Shown: in pieces, positions 53,546 through 64,000 of the stretch
Layout of the letters: each line of letters opens with the position of its first letter
How positions within the stretch are numbered: the first letter of the stretch is position 1
Origin: Engraulis encrasicolus
Lineage: Eukaryota > Chordata > Actinopteri > Clupeiformes > Engraulidae
Assembly: GCF_034702125.1 (NCBI RefSeq)
Contig: NC_085872.1
Span: forward strand, 31,695,376-31,759,375
Length of the DNA stretch: 64,000 nucleotides
Direction: 5' to 3'
The notes under the pieces: generated by a model
What the model saw: the letters and a program-made list of their open reading frames with translations, nothing else
Told to the model about the DNA's origin: nothing
Databases searched by the model: none
Translations under genes and position numbers: made by a program

Positions 53546-53944
53546 TAGTGGTGTCAACAATGATCGATCCGGCGATCCAATCCAATGCGGGGCATGGACG
53601 ATCCAGAATTGATCCGGCAAGTTCCAGAATCGATCTGGCAATTTTTTTAAGTTTCAATTACTTCCATGGATATTTCGGGAGCAAATGAATGTCAAATTAA
53701 ATATAAGCACTTCAAAATATTGCTGATACGGACTGATACAGAAAACAGCCAATAAATTGTTGCTCAGTATCTGACTACTTGTATTGCCTCATCATGACTG
53801 AATAAATGCTTTGCTTTCAGTAGAAATGTAATGCATGGCAATGCATTGTAGAATTGAATCGGATCGCATAGAATCGAATCGAATTGCTACCTCCCGAAAC
53901 GTGATCGAATCGGGTCGTGAGGGCAGTGCCAATCCACACCACAA
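53546..53944. mobile_element. hAT-like MITE, 399 bp, perfect 8-bp target duplication
   Basis: Ends tagtggtgtcaac and inverted ttgtggtgtggat, a weak 8-9 bp inverted terminus. Flanks atgaatat at 53538-53545 and 53945-53952 are identical. Clusters of aatcgatcygg near the left end and gaatcgaatcg near the right are subterminal repeats, similar in style to 59667-60060. Confidence 0.8.
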
Positions 53945-54093
53945 ATGAATATGTGATTGCCACTTCTTTCAGATAAACCTGTCACTCTATTCATCCATCG
54001 CACATACCCCTGCCTATCCAGTCACCCCCTAGTTCTTAACCACGGTATCTACCTGTATATTGAAAGCTCATTGTATTAGTGTGGAGCGCTTCT

Positions 54094-54159
54094 CTCTCTC
54101 TCTGGCTGGCTGGCTGTGTTTGTCTGTCTGTCTCTCTTCTCTCTCTCTCTTTCTCTCTC

Positions 54160-54202
<43 letters not shown>

Positions 54203-54205
54203 GTG
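54094..54205. repeat. (TC)n, interrupted
   Basis: TC repeats with ggctggctgg and tctgtctg interruptions. Confidence 0.9.
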
Positions 54206-54322
54206 GGGGGTATCAAATAGTATAGGCTGTGTATCACAAAATGTTAGTACAAAATATTTTGCCGAAAGCCAAGTTAGTCTAGCAAAGGGAGTGCACTCGA
54301 AGAAAGGCAGCACTCAAAGAAA

Positions 54323-54600
54323 GGCACCGTGGCCTAACGGTAGGGCACTGGGTTACTAAGCTAGCAACCCTGGTCATTTGCTGGTCCCTCCACGTTTCTC
54401 TCTCTGCCCACTCATTCCCTGTCTGTCCTTCACTGTCCTGGGGTGAGTTTCTCAAAAGAGAAATTGTTAGCCTGTTAGCAACTTTGGTAGTTGCCAATGG
54501 GAAAATGCATTGAAAACAACAAAGTAGCTAATGTAGTAAGCAACTTTGCTTTTGAGAAATTCACCCCTGTAAAGAATAAAGGCGAAAAGCCCACAAATAA
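54323..54600 (+). mobile_element. tRNA-derived SINE split by a nested MITE
   Basis: Head caccgtggcctaacggtagg, degenerate box B, body ctctctctgcccactcattc and tail aataaaggcgaaaagcccac. The SINE is interrupted after cactgtcctg by the element at 54441-54566, with ctg on both sides. A 17-bp tandem repeat (gcactcgaagaaaggca) precedes the head. Confidence 0.8.
54441..54566. mobile_element. Foldback MITE ('GTTTCTCAAAAG' family), copy 2, nested
   Basis: Ends gggtgagtttctcaaaagag and inverted gggtgaatttctcaaaagca. Flanked by ctg at 54438-54440 and 54567-54569, a possible 3-bp duplication as in PIF/Harbinger, though CTG is not the usual TWA. Confidence 0.8.
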
Positions 54601-54793
54601 AAATATTTTTAAAAAGAGAAAGGGAGCATCAAAACAGAACATGGAATTGCTTTGCAAATTATCCACTGGCTTCGGTCAAGCCTCTGACTTTGACCGTCAT
54701 GCTCATGTATTTCTCGACAGGTGAAAGCTCAAAAGCGTTCTTTGTTTCCATTGGGAATTCCCTGTGTGCATATGTGCTTATATGCATGTATGG

Positions 54794-54914
<121 letters not shown>

Positions 54915-54962
54915 ACATAGAGCTATCTGTTCAGTAGCAGCTGAATGTAACTTGAGTAGTTG

Positions 54963-55146
54963 AAGAAGAAGAAGAAGAAGAAGAAGAAGAAGAAGAAGAA
55001 GAAGAAGAAGAAGAAGAAGAAGAAGAAGAAGAAGAAGAAGAAGAAGAAGAAGAAGGATATGAAGAAGGAGATGAAGATGAAGATGAAAAAGAAGAAGAAG
55101 AAGATGATGATGATGAAGATGATGGAGGAGGAGGAGGAGGAGGAGT
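54963..55146. repeat. (GAA)n array with GAT/GGA derivatives
   Basis: About 31 GAA units (54963-55055), then GATGAA, GAAGAT and GGAGGA variants. The purine strand is nearly pyrimidine-free for about 180 bp. Confidence 0.97.
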
Positions 55147-55311
55147 GGTGGGGAAGGAAGAGGTTAGATGGATACATAGGAGAGGAGATTAAGTGCAACC
55201 AAGGGAATGAAACAACTGAACTGTGAAGGAGGGAAAAAAAGAGACAGAAAGAGGGCGTAAGGAAGCAGAGTGCATGCAAGGAAAAGAAGCGTGAATAAAG
55301 GAACAGCATAG

Positions 55312-55680
55312 TTAAAGGGACACTGTGTGAGATTTTTAGTTGTTTATTTCCAGAATTCATGCTGCCCATTCACTAATGTTACCTTTTTCATGGATGCTTA
55401 CCACCAGCATCAAATTCTAAGTATTCATTATGACTGGAAAAATTGCACTTTTCCCACATGAAAAGCGGGATCTTTCTCCATGGTCCGCCTTTTTGAATTT
55501 CCAAAAATAGCCATTTTTAGCAGCAAAAATGACTCTACTTGGACCGTACTAGAAAATATTTATTTATTACTTAGTAAACTTTCATGTAAAGATCAAATTT
55601 GGCCATAGGCAGTGCAGTTTCAATGAGCAGCATAGTTGCAGTACCTTTTTTGACCATTTCCTGCACAGTGTCCCTTTAAG
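55312..55680 (+). mobile_element. Intact 'AAAGGGACACTGTG' MITE, 369 bp
   Basis: Termini ttaaagggacactgtg and the exact inverse cacagtgtccctttaa. It is the best full-length reference for the copies at 4863 and 23315. The interior is non-coding. Flanks show no clear duplication. Confidence 0.85.
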
Positions 55681-55920
55681 GGGTGAAATACAAGGGAAAC
55701 AAAGGGAACCAATAGAAGCATGTTCGTCAAAGAGAGAAGGGGCGAGAAGGATTGGCAAGTTGCAAAAACCAAGAAAAAGATAGAAAGACACAGAACGCAA
55801 ACTCTGACAGTGATTTCTTGTTACTGTGTACAAAGAACACAAATTAGCAAATAATTTGACAATTGCACTTAACAAAAAACAATGTCAGGTCTCAGTCTCG
55901 TTAAAGTTATTTTTTTTTAA
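55681..55920. other. Spacer, no feature
   Basis: Nothing recognised. Confidence 0.3.
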
Positions 55921-56077
55921 AGATTATTTTGGGCTTTTAGACCTTAGATAATACAGTGAGACTGACAGGGGAGAGTGGGGAAAGAGAGACGGGGAAGGAT
56001 CAGAAAACAATCCTGGATCAGGAATTGAACCCGGGTCACTAGTAACGCAGTGCCCCACCATTTGAGCCACGGCAGGG
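55921..56077 (-). mobile_element. tRNA-derived SINE
   Basis: On the minus strand: gccctgccgtggctcaaatg (box A side), then gtgacccgggttcaattcct (box B, ggttcaattcc) and ctctctttccccactctccc. It ends in a decayed tail (taaggtctaaaagcccaa). Its head and upstream flank were copied to 58680. Confidence 0.8.
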
Positions 56078-56213
56078 CCCTCATTAAAGTTCTACCACGA
56101 ACTTAAACTTGTTGCATAAGGACAGGTTAATTACCACTGTATATGATCTCATTCAAATTGCATTACACGACTTTCAGAGCAGTACACCTGTGGATGATTG
56201 CATGCTTTTCTTC
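56028..56213. repeat. Source-like segment of a dispersed duplication
   Basis: These 186 bp (the SINE head plus 136 bp of unique flank) recur at 58680-58870 with about eight differences. The unique flank is tattaccactgtatatgatc-like wording not otherwise seen in the window. Confidence 0.85.
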
Positions 56214-56404
56214 AGCAATGTCCACTAAATGTGCTGTCAGATCTTTGTGCCAACAAGAAATCAGACTGTTTCCCCCATGTTTATGTATGTTGTGTCTTAT
56301 CAATGTTTATTGTCATATGCCATGCTGTGTGCCATGACGGAAGACGGAGGGAAAATAATGAGCAAATAGAAAGCCAGGGCAAGTGATTGACACTGTTTGA
56401 GTGT

Positions 56405-56468
<64 letters not shown>
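56405..56468. repeat. (GA)n microsatellite
   Basis: About 60 bp of GA. Confidence 0.97.
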
Positions 56469-56469
<1 letters not shown>

Positions 56470-56471
<2 letters not shown>

Positions 56472-56713
56472 TTTGAGGGTGTGGTGAGAACAGGACTAGT
56501 ACCCCACAGTGGATTTGAGGTGGGGCTGGAGAGGAGACACCGCCTCAGTGTCAGCCAGCAGCGTTATCACCACCTCCCCAGCATCCAGCAGTGCTTTGTT
56601 CTTCTCCCCTCCGGAAACACAATTCTGCAGGAGAAGGAACCGAGCATGGCAAGTGAAGAGTGTCGCAAACACAAACACACACGCACACACACACGGAGGA
56701 GGAGGGAGGGAGG

Positions 56714-56781
<68 letters not shown>

Positions 56782-56875
56782 TTTGAGTACAGACCCTGTC
56801 AAAAGGAGGAGCCATAATTTGACTGCAATGAGATGTGTGTGCAGGTGTGTAAGTGTTGCATGGCAGTGTGTTCAG

Positions 56876-56962
<87 letters not shown>

Positions 56963-57149
56963 TGCGCGTGCATGTGTTGTACACTCGTGCATGACGTAGG
57001 GCTGCGGGGCAGGCTCCCACCTTTTTGGATGCGATGCCTGTCTGGGTGATGAAGTAGCACCTGCCCAGCCACAGGGGACCCCCTGGGAACAAACTGATTT
57101 GAGGAAGACGAACGAACGAATGAACGAATGAACGAATGAATGAATGAAT

Positions 57150-57206
<57 letters not shown>

Positions 57207-57773
57207 CATGCGTGCGTGTGTGTGTGTGTGTATGTGTGTCTGTGTGTGTGTGTTGGGGGACAGGGTTGGTTGGGGTATACAATGCTTGCTCTTAATCAGG
57301 TTTTAGATTGTTGTTGGATTCTTGGTGCTTCTTCACTGAATTTCCTGAACAAAGCGTTGTGGCATCCTGTAGATTCGTACTGCCTCTCAAACAACAGCTT
57401 GGACGGCCCGACCTCCGTTTGTGTACGGTGCAAACCATGTGATGGCATCGGTCAATCAGGGCCCTCGTCTCCTCCCAAAGTGACCCATGTGACGGGCTGA
57501 GTCAGCACAGGGATGTCACACAGAGCACATGTGTGGTGATGCAATAGGGTCGCTTTGGGAAGGATGCGTGGGCAACCTATACGGGCAGTCACACAAAACA
57601 CACACACGCATAATCATTGGCGCATTATTTTTGGCTACCATGAAGCATCTCCCATTGGCCTATGTACTGTACGTGTGGAGTGAGATGAAACTACGGTACA
57701 TTCATCTGGTGAGAGTCTGGTTACTTACCTCTGCCCTTACTCCTAACCTTTTTTTAATATAATGTACTTATAG
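56470..57773. repeat. (GA)n, (TG)n and (GAAY)n cluster with unique spacers
   Basis: (GA)n at 56716-56781, (TG)n at 56878-56960, (GAAC/GAAT)n at 57108-57150 and (TG)n at 57152-57255. The spacer 56985-57105 encodes on the minus strand a short GC-rich peptide (FPGGPLWLGRCYFITQTG) that I do not recognise. 57256-57773 is featureless. Confidence 0.85.
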
Positions 57774-57930
57774 TTTTTGGGCTTTTTATGCCTTTATTAT
57801 GATTGAGATAGTGAAGAGCGACAAGAAATTAGCAGGGAGAGAGAGACGGGGAGCCGGCCCGAGTCGAACCCGGGTCGCCAGTGTAGGCCTAGCAGTCGAG
57901 TGCCCAGCCGATTGAGCAACGGCTGGGCCA
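57774..57930 (-). mobile_element. tRNA-derived SINE, best-preserved promoter
   Basis: Minus strand: gttgctcaatcggctgggca (box A region), then cgacccgggttcgactcggg (box B, ggttcgactcg) and ctctctctccctgctaattt. The tail is aataaaggcataaaaagccc. Of the copies here it is closest to a functional polymerase III promoter. Confidence 0.85.
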
Positions 57931-58665
57931 TACCTTTAACTTTCTTGTAGAAAACAAATGCAAAGTTCTTCTTCACACTTCAACAAGTTGTAATGCACAA
58001 AGAGTGTCCACTAAGGAAATTTAATGAGAAGCACCCTCGAACAAATTGATGAGAAGCGACCTTAAACGGTAATTGCTTATTTCAAGAACTCCTTTTAGGC
58101 TATAAAAAAACCCCATTCAAGAAATCTGACATGGAGCAAAGAGTCACGGATGAGAAAAATATTCAAGGACGTCAAAAGAAAAGGCGGCTAACTGCAAAGA
58201 GTGCCCTTGATTTATGATTAAACGGTGAGTTTGAGGAAACAGAGCATGCACAACCCCTACCTAAATGGTGGGCTCGAGTTGATTCAACTGTGCGCCATGA
58301 GTTCTAAAACGTGCAAACTTTATGAATCAACCGTGATTTATTGTTTGCATTCAAAATAACGTGAGCAGGTGATTTCTCAAATTTCCTTACGTCAGAGCTC
58401 CATTCCTCCCATATACGTACACACTATAGCTGATCCATTCCCCAAAAAAACCAAAACCTCCCTGCTGTCGCTCTTCAGGGAGCAGGTTGGGGACCAGAGT
58501 CAGGGTCCTGGCAGCTGTGGACAGGGATGGCCCAACATCAGTTGCTCTGATTTGGGCACATGGAGAGGTGACAAGCGTTCAGCCAACTTGCTATACGACA
58601 AGGTCCTCTATAGCTGTTTTCAGGCTGGCCACAATGGTACAAGTGTCAGTTCCGCCATCAGTTCC
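57931..58665. other. No gene recognised
   Basis: A 117-codon + strand frame (58369-58722) crosses into the copied segment and is therefore unlikely to be a real gene. Confidence 0.35.
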
Positions 58666-58892
58666 TCTGGGATCAAAGGAACCCGGGTCACCCGTGTAGT
58701 AACGCAGTGCCCCACCGTTTGAGACACGGCAGGGCCCTCATTAAAGTTCTATCACGAACTTAAACTTGTTGCATAAGGGCAGGTAAATTACCACTGTATA
58801 TGATCTCATTCAAATTGCATTCCACGACTTTCAGAGCAGTACACCTGTGGATGATTGCATGCTTTTCTTCTTCTTTCTTCTGGGATCAAAGG
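58666..58892. mobile_element. Copied segment flanked by a 14-bp direct repeat
   Basis: The direct repeats tctgggatcaaagg at 58666-58679 and 58879-58892 bound a 199-bp insert. Of it, 58680-58870 matches 56028-56213, followed by ttctttct. See findings. Confidence 0.85.
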
Positions 58893-59427
58893 TGTATACT
58901 GACCCCCGTTCATACTACTGTATTTGCCTAGTTCACCATGTGTAACCTGTGTCTGGTGATGTCTAGACACGGTTGTAGTGATGGTTTGCTCAGAGAAAAA
59001 AAACAAGGTTTACCACATAAAAACAAGGTTTTGAACCGATCTGTTAGTTCACAAATGCTCTTATATTCGACATGATCGTGTCAGGTTGTTTTCAAGATTA
59101 GGTGTGGGTATCCGCACCTGGATGAATTTCGTTAACCTGAAACCCCGCCAATGCTAAAATTCAACTGAAATATTAGAGAATAATTATAAAGAAGACGTGA
59201 GGAGAGCGGAGGGAGACAGGCGATAATTAAATGTCATTCCGTAACAGCATGCATTTGTGGCAGATGAATGTCTGATCATATGAAGGTCATTTCTAAAAAT
59301 GTCACATTTGTTCTTCGACATGATGCATTTATTTCTGTCATTCATATTTTATCAAATTTTCACTTTGTTTAATTAAATTCATTTCTGCCCTATTTATCGA
59401 ATGTTCAACTGCACTTTCAGATAACAT
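58893..59427. other. No recognisable feature
   Basis: AT-rich non-coding sequence. Confidence 0.35.
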
Positions 59428-60162
59428 CAGGGGTGAAAGTAGAGGGGTGCGCACAGGTGCCTAGTACCAGTGTAAAATTTACAGCCGGTGCTCAGCACTG
59501 GTACGGTAAGAGAATAGGGTTAATGCTGGCTAAAAACCCACATTTGTTGAAAAAAAAGTTAATTGTGCTATTTCAGTAGAAAACACATACAACCACACTA
59601 GGCCATTTGAGAAGTGTTCTGCGAAGAGACGCCCAAAATAGTCAGATACAGATCTGTAGTGAACATTAAGGCTGGGTCAAATAATCGATTTAATTGATAA
59701 TCGATCAATTTCATTTAAAATTCACATAATCGATTCACAGGGCACAACATTGATTTTTTCTTTTTGTTCATTTTGTTTAATTTAGGTCTATGGAAAATAC
59801 CCAGTAGGTATTAGCCAATTAGGTCTAGGCCTACTTATTACAAATTAGCAATCTGTTAGCACTGTCAAGCCACAGCCCTTGGACATTTTTATATAAAAAT
59901 AGGCAACAGCATTTTTTGGGGGAAATCCTGGCACCAAGAAGGGAACGAATTGAACCGATTCGGAATGAATCGAATCGAATTGAATCGTGATTAATCGATT
60001 CAAAGCCCTAAGAATCGAAATCGAATCGATACAGGAACACGGCTGCGATACCCAGCCCTAGTGAACATGTTCAATTGGTTTGCATGTTCATTTGGTTTGT
60101 TTAGTGTTTGTTGGTGGGGGTTGGGTGGCACCGGTAAGACATGAAAACTACTTACACCCCTG
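59428..60162. mobile_element. hAT-like element 'CAGGGGTGAAAGTAG', host of a nested insertion
   Basis: Left end caggggtgaaagtagagggg, inverted right end caggggtgtaagtagttttc. Flanks gataacat and gataacac (59420-59427, 60163-60170) match at 7 of 8. An internal accggtgctcagcac/ggcaccggt pair is present. Without the nested element it is about 333 bp. Confidence 0.88.
59667..60060. mobile_element. Nested hAT-like element, 394 bp, perfect 8-bp target duplication
   Basis: Ends taaggctgggtcaaataatc and inverted tagggctgggtatcgcagcc. Flanks gtgaacat at 59659-59666 and 60061-60068 are identical. Subterminal aatcgat repeats occur at both ends. It lies within the element 59428-60162, so it is the younger insertion. 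Confidence 0.92.
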
Positions 60163-60170
60163 GATAACAC

Positions 60171-61059
60171 TATCACTCCATCTCAAACTGCCAACTACAG
60201 ATATAGACAAAGAGAGGGAGCCATCTTCTTGAAATATACCTTATTACAGTTGTATTACAGTTTCAGTGAACAGCAGTTACAGGGAAGAGTAAGACAAAGC
60301 GCCCTAGCGGCTAAATAAAAAACACAAGTGCATAGTGTCGAAATAAAGTAAATGTAACACGACACAGTAAAATGGTCAGGCCGCAGCATAAATCACACCT
60401 ATTGCAGCAGTGGAATACATTCAAATCCTTCTAAATAGAAAATGGTGTTCTGGCATTCGAGTGGTCTCGGAGTAGACTATGTCTTGTTTGTATGTCTTGT
60501 TTATCTGATGAGGCAATCTCTTTACCTATGACACAATGAGCTACTCTCAGTCCGTCTTCACTGCAATCATCAGTTCATAAAATAATAAAATAAATGAGCT
60601 GGCAGTGGGCATTTAATTCACTATGCCTCAATCCAGACCATTCAGATAACTAGTTACAATAATGGTCGCATTTGTGATGGCGCATTGCATGAAGCTTTCT
60701 GGTTAGAAATTGTGTCCATAACGCTGCATATGGGAGTGACTTCTGCTCCGCATCAATTTCACATGGTCACAAGTCATTGTGGGAACAGATTTTCTGCTGC
60801 ATAGTCGAGCAGTTACTCGCGCTGGCATGGGACCAGTAATCTGCCCTGAAGGGCGCTCATTTACCTGACGTGAATTGCGGGTGTAGTCCACATGTTTGCG
60901 AGGCAATTCACTCGCTACTTAAAGTTTTTTGCGCTGTTATTCACCAGGTGTCTCTAGAGGCGAAGATGAAAATATGTGTGTGAGGATTGATAGTGCAGTC
61001 ACCAAGGGGGTAGGATGAAATGCCTCCTGTAATCAACACATGAACATTTCTGTTACACA
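60171..61059. other. No gene recognised
   Basis: CpG-bearing part 60690-60920 encodes a 67-codon minus frame without recognisable domain. It could belong to an unknown repeat. Confidence 0.3.
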
Positions 61060-61452
61060 GGAGGTGTTCCGGGGTCATTTTGACCCGTATCAGTTTGGGG
61101 GGCTCATACATCAATATTTTCTTAACTCTCTGATACAATAGTGATCACATGTTGAGTAGACAAGGTAGAGGCTGAATTCTGTGGAAAAAGGAGTGCAGAT
61201 AGTGTCCGTTCCTCCAGTTGTGCATCAATGTTTCAATCTTGCGCAAAAAGAGCACTGGTGGCTCAATCCGAGAGCTTGGATTGAGTTTACTCACTTTGTT
61301 CACCGTCTCCTTGTTTTTCTCTCTCTGTGGGCCTATCTCTGACTCTCAAAAAAACATACACAGACATTCACAAGCATGACAAAGGGAAAATGGGGGTAAA
61401 TATGAGCTATATTTTTTATGCCTGGGTCAAAATGACCTGAACACCTTCTATG
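61060..61452. mobile_element. Inverted-repeat element 'AGGTGTTC..GGTCATTTTGACC'
   Basis: The left block aggaggtgttccggggtcat then tttgaccc (61060-61087) and the right block gggtcaaaatgacctgaaca then ccttct (61425-61450) form an inverted pair with few mismatches. Each block also contains the palindrome gtcattttgac. The adjacent phrases taatcaacacatgaacat and taatcaaaacatgaacac occur just outside both ends in the same orientation. Confidence 0.7.
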
Positions 61453-61944
61453 TAATCAAAACATGAACACCTTACCAGGCGTACTATAATGAACACATGG
61501 ACATAGACTTTGTCTATGCAAGGTCATTGTGAGGCATATTTTCACACAGTGGAAGATGATAGCTGTGCTGACATCAGGAAACAGAAGTGAGCAGTGAAAA
61601 CCTCTTGGATGTGCTTCTTGCCGACGACAGGATAAGTGGGACACATCTGAAAGCTCAACGCAATCAGCATTTTTGTAAACACAAGGACACCAAGACACAC
61701 ACACACATGCACACGCATGCTGACTGTACGGTATAGGCCTACACACTGCACTGTACATTATATTAGGGTGAGAAAGAGAGAGAGGGAAGGAGATAAATAT
61801 AGAAAGGTACAAAGAATAAATTGGATATCCCGGGAATATGTGCTTGTGGAGTCCCTTTGTTTTGTCTCATTTAGCCTGTAAGCAGAAACCATTTGGCAGG
61901 ATCAGCATGTGAGGACACAGCATACACATGCATGCTGTTACTGC
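61453..61944. other. No recognisable feature
   Basis: Non-coding sequence. Nothing supported. Confidence 0.35.
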
Positions 61945-62579
<635 letters not shown>

Positions 62580-62782
62580 TGGAGACATGTAATTCACACA
62601 TATCCACATAGCCCCACACACATATAAGGGGAAGATGCAGAGGTGGGCTAATGTTTTAGGGCACCTCATCTCTCTCCCTGCTGGATCCATCTCATCTCTC
62701 TCCTCACCCCCTCCCTCTTTTTTCAATCTCTTTTTGTGGTGGAAAGAAGGAGACCAGAAGAAAAATAAGAGAGTGAAAGTGA

Positions 62783-62820
62783 AACAGAAAGAGGGAGAAA
62801 GAGGGAGAAAGAGGGAGAAA

Positions 62821-62882
<62 letters not shown>
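62783..62882. repeat. (GAGGGAGAAA)n and (GA)n
   Basis: Four decamer-like gagggagaaa units, then about 55 bp of GA. Confidence 0.95.

Positions 62883-64000
<1,118 letters not shown>

Noticed and set aside
57774..57930. Functional tRNA gene
   Set aside because: Boxes A and B are present but no full cloverleaf with paired acceptor stem is evident, and the sequence continues into a SINE body shared by several copies.
58369..58722. 117-codon frame
   Set aside because: It runs into the copied SINE segment at 58680, so its end is accidental.

Overview
The window reads as vertebrate intergenic or intronic DNA, most probably from a teleost fish. The reasons are very dense (CA/TG)n, (GA/TC)n and tetranucleotide tracts, many short inverted-repeat DNA transposons, tRNA-derived SINEs, 3' fragments of LINE retrotransposons of the kind common in fish, DIRS-like reverse transcriptase and terminal inverted repeats, and a Tc1-like relic. 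I recognise no conserved host protein-coding gene, rRNA or tRNA gene. Nearly all long open frames are CA/TG, GA/TC or other repeats read as Cys-Val, Thr-His, Arg-Glu or Ser-Leu polymers.

Layout. 0-5 kb: DIRS-like end with a 60-bp inverted repeat, then a 153-bp satellite, then microsatellites and two small DNA elements. 5-14 kb: mostly plain sequence with (CA)n clusters, a perfect 143-bp segment duplicated between (CA)n tracts, GATA/GAAA tracts, a foldback element and a hAT-like element. 14-17 kb: SINE copies, a LINE tail, a DIRS-like reverse transcriptase fragment and a PIF/Harbinger-like element. 17-28 kb: LINE 3' ends on the minus strand, hAT-like elements (one nested inside another with a clean 8-bp target duplication) and long (CA)n tracts. 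28-37 kb: tandem duplications, a Harbinger-like element, and a region bounded by an inverted 30-bp motif. That region holds a small candidate spliced minus-strand gene with a tandemly duplicated exon pair and a LINE next to the second copy. 37-45 kb: microsatellites, three inverted-repeat elements (two with hAT-type 8-bp target duplications), a Tc1 relic and a second DIRS fragment. 45-64 kb: SINEs, foldback elements, nested hAT-like elements, a copied SINE-plus-flank segment bounded by a 14-bp direct repeat, and more microsatellites.

The best-supported results are six short elements with perfect 8-bp target duplications (plus two with one mismatch), two nested insertions, the 153-bp satellite, and four independent loci where a unique segment has been tandemly duplicated between (CA)n/(TG)n tracts. 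The most novel candidate is the minus-strand transcript at about 33.8-36.0 kb. Its exon phases agree across three introns, one intron boundary is mirrored by an intronless copy 200 bp away, and an exon pair is duplicated with length and phase conserved. Everything was judged by eye. No alignment, repeat library or expression data were available, so family names rest on terminal motifs, target-duplication length and remembered consensus features.
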